Source of the DNA: Larimichthys crocea | Taxonomy: Eukaryota > Chordata > Actinopteri > Sciaenidae | Assembly: GCF_000972845.2 (NCBI RefSeq) | Contig: NC_040019.1 | Coordinates: forward strand, 13,475,346 to 13,539,345 | Length of the DNA: 64,000 nucleotides | Direction: 5' to 3' | In this document: one piece after another, positions 11,640-21,894 of the stretch | How the letters are laid out: the number at the start of each line of letters is the position of its first letter | How positions within the stretch are numbered: position 1 is the first letter of the stretch | The notes under the pieces: model-generated | The model's input: the letters and a program-made list of their open reading frames with translations, nothing else | The model's database searches: none | Told to the model about the DNA's origin: nothing | Translations under genes and position numbers: made by a program

Positions 11640-11912
11640 ACAGGTCTTCATCTCCTGTCCCCCCTTCACGTCTGTCCCATCTACATCACCTCTCCGGTCA
11701 CAATACTGTCCACTACAGAAATCTCCTCTCCTTCACAATCTGTCCTATCACCTCTACTTCACACGTCCTGTCCGCATCTCTCCTCTCCTTCCGTCTGTCC
11801 TCATCTCCTCTCCTCCTTCACTATCTGTCCTCATCACACTCTTCCTTCACGGCTGTCCTCATCTCCTCTCCTTCACGTCCTGTCCTCATCTCCTCTCCTT
11901 CAACGTCTGTCC
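11640..11912 (-). repeat. 26-bp minisatellite, reverse orientation
   Basis: Reverse complement of the unit at 1,970-4,590 (for example CTGTCCTCATCTCCTCTCC). It is as expected downstream of block C, because it mirrors the minisatellite-CA-B order. It runs into the assembly gap. Confidence 0.9.
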
Positions 11913-11922
11913 NNNNNNNNNN
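11913..11922. other. Assembly gap of 10 N
   Basis: Ten N bases. The same minisatellite is on both sides but in opposite orientation, so the join is arbitrary and the true gap size is unknown. Confidence 1.
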
Positions 11923-13265
11923 GAGAGGTGATGAGGACGATGTGAAGGAGAGGTGATGAGGACCAGATGTGAAGGAGAGGAGATGAGGACAGATGTGAAG
12001 GAGAGGAGCATGAGGACAGATGTTGAAGGAGAGGAGATGAGGACAGATGTGAAGAGAGGAGATGAGGACAGAGTGAAGGAGAGGGATGAGGACAGATGTG
12101 AAGGAGAGGGATGAGGACAGATGTGAAGGACGGAGATGATGACGACGTGAAGGAGAGGAGATGAGGACAGACGTGAAGGAGCGGAGATGAGGACAGACGT
12201 GGAAGGAGAGGAGATGAGGACAGATCGTGAAGGAGAGGTGATGAGGACAGACGTGAAGGAGAGGAGATGAGGACAGAGTGAAGGGAGGAGATGAGGACAG
12301 ATGTGAAGGAGAGGGATGAGGGACAGATGTGAAGGAGGAGATGAGGACAATGTGAAGGAGAGGAGATGGGACAGATGTGAGAGGGAGATGAGGCAGACGT
12401 GAAGGAGGGGAGATGAGGACAGACGTGAAGGAGAGGAGATGAGGCGGACTGAAGGAGAGGAGATGAGGACAGATGTGAAGGAGGGAGATGAGGACAGATG
12501 TGAAGGAGAGGAGATGAGGGACAGAGTGAAGGAGAGGAGATGAGGCACGATGTGAAGGGAGGGATGAGGACAGATGTGAGGAGAGGCGATGAGGACAGAC
12601 GTGAAGGAAGGGATGAGGACAGACGTGAGGAGAGGGATGAGGACAGACGTGAGGGAGGGAGTGAGGACAGAGTGAAGGAGGGTGATGAGGACAGACGTGA
12701 AGGAGAGGAGATGAGACAGACGTGGAAGGAGAGAGATGAGGACAGACGTGAAGGAGAGAGATGAGGACAGATGTGAAGGGAGAGACATGAGGACCGCTGT
12801 GAAGGAGAGGCGATGAGGACAGATGTGAGGAGAGGAGAGGCGACAGATGTGAAGGAGAGGCTGAGGGACAGCTGTGAAGGAGAGGAGATGAGGACAGATG
12901 TGAAGGAGAGGGATGAGGACAGATGTGAAGGAGAGGAGATGAGGACAGATGTGAAGGAGAGGGATTGAGGACAGATGTGAAGGAGAGGGATGAGGACAGC
13001 GTGAAGGAGAGGAGATGAGGGACGAGTGAAGGAGAGGGATGAGGACAGACGTGAAGGAGAGGAGATGAGGACAGACGTGAGGAGAGGAGATGAGGACAGA
13101 CTGAAGGAGAGGAGATGAGGACAGACGTGAAGGAGGAGATGAGGACAGACGTGAAGGAGAGGAGTGAGGACAGACGTGAAGGAGAGGAGATAGGACAGGT
13201 GAGGAGAGGTGATGAGGACAGACGTGAAGGAGAGGAGATGAGGACAGAGTGGAAGGAGAGGTGAT
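11923..13265 (+). repeat. 26-bp purine-rich minisatellite, second array
   Basis: About 50 copies of the 26-bp unit in forward orientation, with many one-base indels, ending about 170 bp upstream of the start codon at 13,439. Occasional A-to-C variants occur (for example GACCGCTGTG at 12,792), but there is no dense island like the one in the first array. Confidence 0.92.
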
Positions 13266-13438
13266 GCTTGAATTTGTCCGTGGCTCCACCCACCTCCTAC
13301 CTGAGTGGAGCTCTGTCAGACAGAAGCAGTGGAAACACCTGTGTGAGTATCACCTGTCTGTCTTTGTGTCTCCACAGAGCCTTTCTGATCAGCTGACTTC
13401 AGCTGCTTCAACACACTGCAGAGGAGAACTTCCTGAAA

Positions 13439-14140
13439 ATGGCTTCAGCTCCAAGAACAAGAAGATGGAGCATGGAGATGCCTCCTGATCTGTCTGAATT
13501 AATGGACACACTTATTAAATATGCACATTCATTCATCAGAGAATTTGACAACAAAGAACCAGATATGAGACGGATTGTAAGAGAGTTACAGAAGATCTCT
13601 GATGAAGTAAGAATGCAGCAGAACAGAGGAACTTCAGATTTTACTAGAGGAGCTAGACAGACATTCGGGTTCTTTGCAGTTCCGTTGGAGTTTGTAGAGA
13701 AAGGAGTGCAACATGTAACAAACGCAGTCATAGAGAGTGGAAAGGCACATCAAGTGGAAAAACTGGGAAAAGAATTCATGAAGATTGTTGAACCGCTGAA
13801 GAACGACCTGGAACAAATACAGACGACGTGTGAAAAGTTGGAACAAAAATCATCTGAAGTCCGAGCTAAATACTCTCTGAAGGAGATGGAGGAGTTTGAG
13901 GGGATTCTCAGACGAGTGTCTAAACTAGGAAAAACGAGTGAAGGAGTTTTGGGTGTAGTTGTAACAGTGCTGGGGTGGATAGGTGACCTGTTGATGCTTG
14001 TTGTGAACGTCATCGCAGCGACTGTGTCCGTAGAAGCACAAGAAGAGTTAAGAGCCTCCATCATCGAGTCAGCTGAACGATGTCAGAAGGTCGTTCATGA
14101 GTTTGAAACGATGAAGGAAGAACTGACTGAGTTCATATAA
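13439..14140 (+). CDS. Uncharacterised 233-residue helical protein with a C-terminal hydrophobic segment
   Basis: Single open frame from ATG 13,439 to TAA 14,138-14,140; a 5' UTR intron seems to end at 13,378 (CTCCACAG). AATAAA lies at 14,692. I do not recognise the family. The N-terminal half is charged and helical (LSELMDTLIKYAHSFIREF, EPDMRRIVRELQKI). Residues 100-150 look like a coiled coil rich in Glu, Lys and Leu. Residues 170-200 form a hydrophobic stretch (GVVVTVLGWIGDLLMLVV) long enough to enter a membrane, followed by a charged helix. No signal peptide or catalytic motif is visible. The helix-hydrophobic-helix plan is loosely like apolipoprotein L or other membrane-inserting helical proteins, but no diagnostic motif supports that. 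Two broken copies lie at 7,460 and 8,190, so this belongs to a locally amplified family. Confidence 0.75.
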   Translation: MASAPRTRRWSMEMPPDLSELMDTLIKYAHSFIREFDNKEPDMRRIVRELQKISDEVRMQQNRGTSDFTRGARQTFGFFAVPLEFVEKGVQHVTNAVIESGKAHQVEKLGKEFMKIVEPLKNDLEQIQTTCEKLEQKSSEVRAKYSLKEMEEFEGILRRVSKLGKTSEGVLGVVVTVLGWIGDLLMLVVNVIAATVSVEAQEELRASIIESAERCQKVVHEFETMKEELTEFI

Positions 14141-15167
14141 ACCATGACAGAAGAGAGCTGGTTCCCTCTGGGACATGGAGACTCTTCTCCAACATGTTCT
14201 CATCAGTAATAATTCATGAATCTGCAGTTTGAGCTCCAATGATCCTCCAATGACCTGGCCTGTCTGAACAAACATAATCAAACCCGACAGCTTTCTATCA
14301 GAACCAGCATGAACTTCTTCAGCAGCTCGTCTGTTGGATCGGGCCATCCTGGCCTTCCCTCCACAGATCCATCAATGACCCTGTCTCTGGTCCTTGGACC
14401 ACTTGGGAACACCAACTGCAGTTCTGGAGATGTTCTGACCCAGTTCAGACGTCACAGTCTGGTTCTGATCCTGAAGCTGGCCAATGTTACATCTGATGTG
14501 TGTTTCACTTCTCTCAGTCTGACCTGTAGTTATTAATATCCATGGTCATGTGACCTTAAAGATTTCCTGTTTTCATTCACATGTTGCCTTTGTGTTTTTT
14601 TTTGTGTTATTTTATATGCTGACTTCATTGTTGATTGTTTCTGTTTAGATTTCCTGTTGTCATGTAAATTTTGCTTCTTTATTCTGAGTTTAATAAAATT
14701 ATTCTTCATAATCACATTGAACAGTTAGCCCTGACCCTGTTTGTGTATTTTTTAACTTTCTACATATTAAAGTTCAAGTTTTATATCAAAACATCAATAA
14801 AAACATCTGTTCATGCTCCAGATCTTCTTTCAGAGTCACATTAATCTCAATAAATCATCTCGATGAGTCGATTCATGTTCTTCACATAATATCCAATGTT
14901 AGTCCAGCGTTACTTTAATGTTAGACCAGCGTTACTTTAATGTTAGACCAATGTTACTCTAATGTTGCTGTGGCTGCACAGAAGCAGTGACTGCGCCCCC
15001 TGGTGGTTGGTCTTTGCTCTGTTGCAGCAGCAGGGGGCGCTGTGAGCAGTTTGATTTAACTCCTCCGGAAGAAGAAGAAGAAGAAGAAGCAGCAGAGCCA
15101 ATCAGCGCGCAGCAGGAAGCGGCAGTCAGCTGTAAACACGGTGTCCAGGTGTGTGTGTGACGTCTTC
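14141..15167. other. 3' UTR and intergenic region upstream of MOCS2
   Basis: Contains the 3' UTR of the 233-residue gene with AATAAA at 14,692-14,697, a short tandem repeat of a TTAGACCAGCGTTACTTTAA-like unit at 14,890-14,965, two CTCF-like motifs, and a (GAA)n tract at 15,068. No further gene was seen. Confidence 0.7.
14993..15040. promoter_or_regulatory. Divergent pair of CTCF-like motifs
   Basis: The minus strand of 14,993-15,006 reads CCACCAGGGGGCGC, a full match to the vertebrate CTCF core consensus. The plus strand of 15,027-15,040 reads GCAGCAGGGGGCGC, a match except the first base. The two face opposite ways, 20 bp apart, just before the MOCS2 promoter. Binding is inferred from motif only. 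Confidence 0.5.
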
Positions 15168-15376
15168 ATGACTGCTCAGGTGAGTCTGACGGATCCGGAT
15201 CAGAGCCACGTCAGGTCTGAATACTTAATTAATCTGCTGTCGAATGAACGACGATAAAAGGCGGGAAATATTTAAATGAGACGATTAGCGCGAGACGACT
15301 TAATGAGAGCAGCTGATCAGAGCACGTGACAAGCACGAGGAGCGCGTGTGTGTGTGTGACCGTCTCCTTCTTCTTC

Positions 15377-15409
<33 letters not shown>

Positions 15410-15631
15410 TGACCGTCTCCTTCTTCTTCAGGTGTGTGTGTTGTACTTCGCTCAAAGCGTCGAGCTGACCGGAGTGAAAGAGGAGGAGCTTGTTGCCGTG
15501 CCGACACCAATCAGCAGCCGGGACCTTTGGAGCCTGTTGCTACAGCGACACCCAAGGTACTGTGATGTCATCACTGTCATCATGTACTGTGATGTCATCA
15601 CTGTCATCATGTACAGTGATGACATCACGTG

Positions 15632-15677
<46 letters not shown>

Positions 15678-15803
15678 CTCTCCGTCCTGCAGGATCAGGT
15701 GGTCTTGGCGGTGCGCCAGCAGTACGTTGCCATCGGCGACCAGGTGGTGACTCTGGGAGACGGGGACGAGGTTGCCGTGGTGCCGCCGCTGAGTGGAGGA
15801 TAA
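15168..15803 (+). CDS. MOCS2: Molybdopterin synthase sulfur carrier subunit (MOCS2A)
   Basis: Small subunit of molybdopterin synthase. It donates the dithiolene sulfurs to precursor Z (cPMP) in molybdenum cofactor synthesis in the cytosol. Three coding exons: 15,168-15,179 (MTAQ), 15,432-15,556 and 15,677-15,803, giving 87 residues, like the usual 88. The ubiquitin-like fold is visible (VCVLYFAQSVELTG, GDEVAVVPPLSGG), and the chain ends in the essential Gly-Gly whose last glycine becomes the thiocarboxylate. Exon 3 follows a (TG)n tract that replaces the usual polypyrimidine run. Exon 2 has a duplicated upstream acceptor. The MOCS2B frame begins on the next exon, so one bicistronic mRNA is likely, as in other animals. 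Confidence 0.93.
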
Positions 15804-15880
15804 ACAGACGGTGAGACATCCAGAGAAGTTCTGCACATGCTCAGTGTTGGCGTGATGTCATGAACTCGTTTCTCCTTCAG

Positions 15881-16679
15881 ATGTCGGAGCAGCAGAGAGA
15901 CGTCCTCAAGCTGAGCCGTGATTGGCTGTCTGTACAGGAAGTGGTGGACACCGTGAGCAGCTCTTCCTGTGGAGCAATTTCAGTTTTTATAGGTTAGGAT
16001 CAAAGCTTAAGAGTCCACCTTAAAACATCCTTCCACCTTAAATAGATCAGACTGTGTGTGCGTGCAGGTACGACGCGTGAGGACGACGTGGACGGCAGGA
16101 AGGTGATTGGTCTGGACTACGAAGCATATGAGCCCATGGCCCAATCAGAATTCACCAAGCTGTGTGCTGACATCAGAGAGCGCTGGCCAACCGTGACGCA
16201 CATCTGTGTCCACCACCGTCTGGGGTGAGTCCACGAGACTACGTCCAGGTTTTAGACAGTCTGCGGGGACGTCTCAGAGACTACGTCCAGGTTTTAGACA
16301 GTCTGCGGGGACGTCACGGAGACTACGTCCAGGTTTTGGACAGTCTGGGACAAACATGGAGGTCAAACTCATCTGTGGACTTCCTCCCTCAGGTGGGTGG
16401 AGGTGGGTCAGGCCAGTGTTGTCATGGCAATCTCGTCTCCTCATCGCCATGACGGCCAGCAGGCGATCCAGCACTGCATCAGCCAGCTGAAGGCTCACAT
16501 CCCGATCTGGAAGAAGGTAACGGCGCTGCAGCTCTCGTGATGACTCCACGTTCATGTTCGATTATTGATCGTCTGTTTCTGATCAACAGGAAGTTTACGA
16601 CACGCGGGACTCGAGCTGGAAGGAGAACGCGGAGTGTTCGTGGGCAGCTCAACATGAACTTCCTGTCACAGAGAAATGA
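15881..16679 (+). CDS. MOCS2: Molybdopterin synthase catalytic subunit (MOCS2B)
   Basis: Large MoaE-type subunit of molybdopterin synthase, partner of MOCS2A. Four exons: 15,881-15,992, 16,068-16,224, 16,393-16,516 and 16,590-16,679, giving 160 residues ending at TGA 16,677. Family hallmarks visible: CGAISVFIGTTR, the LDYEAYEPMA strand, VCVHHRLGWV, the ISSPHRHDG loop, and IPIWKKEVY with the conserved lysines of the active site. The start ATG sits exactly at an exon start. After splicing it falls 7 nt after the MOCS2A stop, so translation may depend on reinitiation. A minisatellite fills intron 2. AATAAA is at 16,920. Confidence 0.93.
16231..16350 (+). repeat. Dispersed minisatellite in MOCS2B intron 2
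   Basis: Three copies of a unit of about 40 bp containing GACTACGTCCAGGTTTTAGA. The same family appears inverted at 20,360-20,490 and in degraded form at 30,720-30,815, 32,395-32,675 and 32,935-33,090. Confidence 0.85.
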
Positions 16680-16919
16680 GCTGCAGTTACTTCACTACAC
16701 AAATACTCAGTATCTGTATCAGAGTATACTCAGTGTTACAAAGTACTGCGGGATGATTTCTATGAAGATGAATTCATGTGGAGCTCGTTAGACGTCAACA
16801 TGCTGATCGATTCATCACGATCCAGTCATAAAACTGAAGTACAGTAACTGAGTAAATGTACTCAGTTACTCTGTCTGAACATGGAACATGTATTTTAACT
16901 GTGACACTCAGTAAATATT

Positions 16920-16925
16920 AATAAA
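16920..16925 (+). terminator. MOCS2 polyadenylation signal
   Basis: AATAAA about 240 bp after the MOCS2B stop codon; the first canonical signal downstream. Confidence 0.7.
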
Positions 16926-17006
16926 CAGCTGACTGCTGAGGGATGATGAGGTAACGTTTCATTTCCGGTCCTGATCTGTCCGCTGATCGTTCTGTGGAAA
17001 ATTAGA

Positions 17007-17591
17007 TGACGTCATCGTGTTCCTGTTACTCACCTGTGTGGGCGGGGCTTAGTAGGTAACGTCATCCTACATCCGGTCCGTGTGCGGCACATTTACAGTT
17101 TTAAAATTTGAAACATCTCTTTATATTTTGGTTTATGTGTTTATTTATTTCATGTTCTCTGTGAAGGAATCAGAATATTTTAATTTTGATTTTTTTAAAA
17201 CACTTATTGAGAAAGAGAGGTTTTATTTTGAAATTGGCCGGAAGTGTCGTGCTCGCTGTTGCTGCCATCGTCCCGTGCCTGCCGCCGCTCCCCCCGGTTG
17301 GTCAGCTGACCGTCGGCCGGTCTGGTGACTGTCAGACCCGCCTGAAGCTCTCACTGATCCGGACACCCGAACCACCAGGTCGAGGCCGGCCTGTGTCCCC
17401 GTCCCCGGAGCTCCTGACCCGGCCTGCCTCCTGACGTCGCCCCGCTGTCGGCCGGATCTAAACAAGCCGAGCTCGTCGCGCTCCGAGTCGGCCGCTCTCA
17501 CTCCGCTCCTCCGGCTGGTTCCGCTCCGAGCTCGGTCGGCTGGTCGACTCTCCCCGAGCCTGTGTGACCCGAGCCGGCCCAGCCTGCTGCC
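17007..17591 (+). promoter_or_regulatory. UGCG promoter and 5' UTR region
   Basis: A perfect cAMP-response element TGACGTCA lies at 17,007-17,014. From about 17,230 to the ATG the sequence becomes very GC- and CpG-rich, typical of a CpG-island promoter. No TATA box was identified. Confidence 0.5.
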
Positions 17592-20160
17592 ATGGCCGTG
17601 CTGGACCTGGCCATGCAGGGCCTGGCCGTGTTCGGCTTCGTGCTGTTCTTCGTGCTGTGGCTCATGCACTGCATGTCCATCATCTACGTGTAAGTTAGCC
17701 TGTTAGCTCAGCGAGCCGCTTCCGGTCGGGTTCTGGGTTTTATTCGGACATTAAACACACAGAGAGCCCGGTTCCGGAGCTCCTGGGCCCGGTTCCGGAG
17801 CTCTGTGTCTGAACGGGGCGTTTTCCTGGTTACCCGTTAGCCTGTTAGCCCCGCCGGGTGATTCTGCTGGTTCCGAGCTGATTACAATGAATTAAATAAA
17901 AGTACCGACTCTGCTGTCAGCTGGGACGCTTCATAGCCGAACTGAAACGGGCTTATCTGCTCTACAGACCCACATCACGTCTCTGACTCGGTTCCGTCCC
18001 GGCTGGCTAACGTTAGCTGCTTGCTTCCTGTTCGGTCCTTTAAGAACCGGCGGAGTTCGTCACCGTGTTCCGGTGAGGTCCAAAGAAACTTAGCGGCTCC
18101 GTGAGGTGGACCGATGCCGAACTCATCGGTCCACCTCACGGAGCCGCTCCATTGGTTCTGTTCGGTTCGGGTTGGCTCGGGAAGGCTGCAGGTTGTTGGG
18201 CAACATGAGGCTTCCCAGTGTTTCCCAATGAACCCAGAGAGACAGAGAGCGTCCTCTGGAGGTTCTGTTTGGACCCAGGCGGTGTCAGACCAAACCTTTG
18301 AATGTTTTCAGGCTCATCAGTTTCTTCAGAACCAGAGCAGAACTTCACAGAACGTCACCTCAGCCATTCTGTCTGCCGTATCGACCAATCACGTTTGAGC
18401 AGGTAGGTGGACGCCGCCGCCCGTCAGCGTCCACGAGCAGACCCGTCTCGGAGTCTTGGACCGGATATCTGCCCGTCTGCCGCTACACCGGATCCCCGAA
18501 AAAGCTGACCCCTCTGTGACCTCTGACCCCTCTGTGACCTCTGACCCCTCTGTGACCTCTGACCCCTCTGTGACCTCTGTGTCTTCCAGGCGTCTCCACC
18601 TCCACAGGAAAAGGTCAGAGGTCAAACAGCCGTTCCTGCAGCTGGCCGGAGTTTCTCTGCTGAAGCCTCTGAAGGGCGTCGACCCCAATCTGATCTCCAA
18701 CCTGGAGACGTTCTTCACTCTGGATTACCCCAAGGTGCCGTTAATTACCCCATCACAACCTCTCACTTAGCCAATACTAACGTTTTACTGCCCCGACTAC
18801 CACGTGACTACTGTCCAACTGCCCGGAGCCAAGACTGGAGCCAAGACTGGAGCCAAGACTGGAGCCAAGACTTAGCGGCCTCCAGTCTTGGCTCCAGTCT
18901 TGGCCCCAGTCTTGGCCCCAGTCTTGGCTCCAGTCTTGGCTCCAGTCTTAGCCCCAGTCTTGGCTCCAGTCTTAGCCCCAGTCTTAGCCCCAGTCTTGAC
19001 TCCAGTCTTGGCCCCAGTCTTAGCTCCAGTCTTAGCTCCAGTCTTGGCTCCAGTCTTGGCTCCAGTCTTAGCCCCAGTCTTAGCTCCAGTCTTAGCCCCA
19101 GTCTTGGCTCCAGTCTTAGCTCCAGTCTTAGCTCCAGTCTTGTGTTTTGCAGTATGAGATCTTGCTGTGCGTCCAGGACCAGGACGACCCGGCGGTGGAC
19201 GTCTGTAAGAAGTTGTTGGGGAAGTATCCGGGCGTGGACGCTCGGCTCTTCATCGGTGAGTTCGTCGTTTCTCTGACCTCGTCTGATCACATGGACGTTA
19301 GCGGCTAATGTTAGCACGTGTTGTGTTTTGGTTCTCAGGGGGAAAGAAAGTTGGAATCAACCCCAAGATCAACAACCTGATGCCGGGCTACGAAGGAGCC
19401 AAGTACGGGCTGGTGTGGATCTGTGACAGCGGCATCAGAGGTCAGTGTTCTGTGTTTCACAGGTCCGTGCTTAGTGCTAATGCTAACGCGTGTTTGTGTG
19501 GCAGTGAAACCCGACACCCTGACGGACCTGACCCATCAGATGACCGAGAAGGTGGGCCTGGTCCACGGTTTGCCGTATGTTGCCGACCGCCAAGGCTTCG
19601 CCGCCACGCTGGAGCAGGTAAAGCTAACACGCTAACATGCTAACTGGTTCAGTGACGCTAACGTTATGTTTAGCACTAGCTGCTAAAGCTAACGTGACTG
19701 AGATGGATGATGTCATACTAACCTGTTGCCAGGTGTATTTTGGGACCTCCCACCCTCGCTCCTACATCTCGGCTAACGTGACGGGGATAAAGTGCGTGAC
19801 GGGGATGTCGTGTCTGATGAGGAAGGACGTGCTGGACCAGGCCGGCGGGCTGGTGGCGTTCGCTCAGTACATCGCGGAGGATTACTTCATGGCTAAAGCC
19901 ATCGCAGACAGGTTAGCACGTTAGCATGTCAGCTGTAGCTTCGAGCACGTTATGAACGGAAACTGATGATTGGTCACGTGTGTCGTCAGAGGCTGGAAGT
20001 TCTCCATGGCAACGCAGGTGGCAATGCAGAACTCCGGGTCCTACTCCATTGGCCAGTTCCAGTCTCGCATGATCAGGTGACCTCACAAGTCTTTGTCTGA
20101 TTGGCTGTTCTCCATGTTTGAATAGTTTCTGTTCTTCCTGACAACCATCAGACACTTAAC

Positions 20161-20214
<54 letters not shown>

Positions 20215-21070
20215 CTCAGGTGGACCAAGCTGAGGATCAACATGCTTCCTGGCACCGTGCTGGAGCCCGTCTCTGAGTGCTTCCTGGCCAGCCTCATCAT
20301 TGGCTGGGCCGCTCATCACGTGTTCAGGTACACAGCCAATCACAGAGTGTCAGCACTCTGTCTAAAACCTGGACATAGTCTCTGTGACGTCCCCGTAGAC
20401 TGTCTAAAACCTGGACGTAGTCTCTGTGACGTCCCCGCAGACTGTCTAAAACCTGGACGTAGTCTCTGTGACGTCCCCGCAGACTGTTGACTGTTGATCC
20501 AGGGAACGATTCAAGACTTCAGCTGATCTCAGATCAGATTAATGAACTCGTCAAACTTCATTTAATCAAGTGTGTGTGTGTGTGTGTGTGTTGCAGGTGG
20601 GACATGATGGTCTTCTTCATGTGTCACTGTCTGGCCTGGTTCATCTCCGACTACATCCAGCTGACTGGAGTTCAGGTATGATGTGCTTTTACTTTGAAAG
20701 GACATGTTTGTATTTCAGACTTTTATTTTGTAAAAAGGATATTTTTTTATTCATTAAACGTGGACGTCTCCATGGAAACGACACAATTATCCACTGTGGC
20801 CACTTCCTGCCACTCGATTCTTCTGTAGCCTATCAGAGCACTCCTCCTCTCACACACGCCCTCTCTGATTGGTTATTGATTGATGACATCATCACACAGG
20901 GCGGCCCACTGTGCTTCTCTAAGCTGGACTTCGCCGTGGCGTGGTTCATCAGAGAGTCGATGGCGGTGCAGATCTTCCTGTCGGCTCTGTGGGACCCGAC
21001 CATCAGCTGGAGGACCGGCCGGTACCGGCTGCGCTGCGGAGGCACCGCCGAGGAGATCCTGGACATCTAG
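17592..21070 (+). CDS. UGCG: Ceramide glucosyltransferase (glucosylceramide synthase)
   Basis: Transfers glucose from UDP-glucose to ceramide on the cytosolic face of the Golgi, the first step of most glycosphingolipid synthesis. Ten exons: 17,592-17,689; 18,590-18,734; 19,153-19,255; 19,339-19,440; 19,505-19,617; 19,733-19,911; 19,990-20,076; 20,220-20,327; 20,597-20,675; 20,900-21,070. Total 394 residues, the usual length. An N-terminal membrane anchor ([16 protein letters not shown]) precedes the GT21 domain. The aspartates of the D,D,D,(Q/R)XXRW signature are present: D92/D93 in VQDQDD, D145 in WICDSGI, D237 in IAEDYF, then RMIRW at 273-277. Two or more C-terminal membrane segments follow ([24 protein letters not shown]), ending EEILDI. 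Introns hold several minisatellites. Followed by PTBP3 and HSDL2 as in other vertebrates. Confidence 0.97.
18092..18148. other. Perfect 25-bp inverted repeat (hairpin) in UGCG intron 1
   Basis: Bases 18,092-18,116 and 18,124-18,148 are exact reverse complements, separated by a 7-base loop (CCGAACT). The stem is GC-rich and would be very stable in RNA or as a DNA cruciform. No known RNA family is recognised. Confidence 0.9.
18506..18580 (+). repeat. 18-bp minisatellite next to UGCG exon 2
   Basis: Four tandem copies of TGACCCCTCTGTGACCTC. The array ends about 10 bases before the exon 2 acceptor, so it supplies the pyrimidine-rich region of that splice site. Confidence 0.9.
18826..19142 (+). 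repeat. 12-bp minisatellite with inverted start, UGCG intron 2
   Basis: About 22 copies of a 12-bp unit (GTCTTGGCTCCA / GTCTTAGCCCCA variants), preceded at 18,826-18,872 by copies in the opposite orientation. The left end can therefore fold back on the array. It ends 10 bases before exon 3. Because 12 is a multiple of 3 it leaves an open frame (APVL repeats) that is not a gene. Confidence 0.92.
20162..20214 (+). repeat. (GT)n tract at UGCG exon 8 acceptor
   Basis: Pure GT repeats running to within a few bases of the exon 8 acceptor at 20,219. Confidence 0.95.
20360..20490 (-). repeat. Dispersed minisatellite in UGCG intron 8
   Basis: Three copies of a 42-bp unit beginning TGTCTAAAACCTGGACGTAG, the reverse complement of the MOCS2B intron repeat at 16,231-16,350. 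Confidence 0.9.
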
Positions 21071-21147
21071 TTACCACGGCAACCGTGGGGCACCACCATC
21101 CTCCTCGTCAGGACGACGAGGAGACGAGAGCCAGAAACTGAAGAGAG

Positions 21148-21274
21148 TGTGTGTGTGTGTGCGTGCGTGTGTGTGTGCGTGTGTGTGTGCGCGCGTGTGT
21201 GTGCGCGCGTGTGTGTGCACGTGCGCGCGCGTGTGTGTGTGTGCGCGCATGTGTGTGTGCGCGCGTGCGTGCGC

Positions 21275-21327
<53 letters not shown>

Positions 21328-21357
21328 TGTGCGCGCGTGCGTGCGCGTGTGTGTGTT
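21148..21357 (+). repeat. Alternating (TG)/(CG) tract in UGCG 3' UTR
   Basis: About 210 bp of strictly alternating purine-pyrimidine sequence mixing TG with CG, starting 77 bases after the UGCG stop codon. Such sequence is the classical Z-DNA-prone composition. Confidence 0.9.
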
Positions 21358-21894
21358 TTTTAACTATTTATGTTCCTTTTGGTGCTAAACTAAATGATGC
21401 CAGAACAAACCAATGAGAGCGCAGGATGGAGGGAGTGACACGTCGCACTGATCTTCAATCAACCAATCAGGAGGGAGGAGTTAAACGTCCTCTCTCCTCA
21501 TTGGCTTATTTCCTTCTTCTTCCTGTTACCTTCAAGTTAAATGTTTGAAAATGACTAAAATAATATGAACTGAAGTCTTTTATTTTGAAAGGTTGATGTG
21601 GGCGTCAGTCAGTCAGATATTTAAACGAGGAAACGACCTTTCCAGGAACTAAACCACTTCCTGTTGCAGGACTGAATGTTTGTGATTGGTCAGACTCGTA
21701 CTGAACGAACAGGAAGTCAGTTTTTATTTCCTGTCTCAAACAAATGTGAATTCAGTCAGCCAATGAGGAGCGAGCGTGGCTCAGATTACATTTCATAATT
21801 AGATTCAAACGTAATTCTAATCGTTCAAATCCTCAAACAACAACACGAACACGCCAACGGTCACGGTGCCACAGAAGTATGGAGGCCTGCCAAA

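Noticed and set aside
13439..14140. Firm assignment to apolipoprotein L
   Set aside because: Only the general helix-hydrophobic-helix layout is similar; no diagnostic motif could be matched by eye.
18888..19157. APVL-repeat open frame
   Set aside because: The 12-bp intronic minisatellite of UGCG keeps frame by its length; it lies wholly within a well-supported intron.
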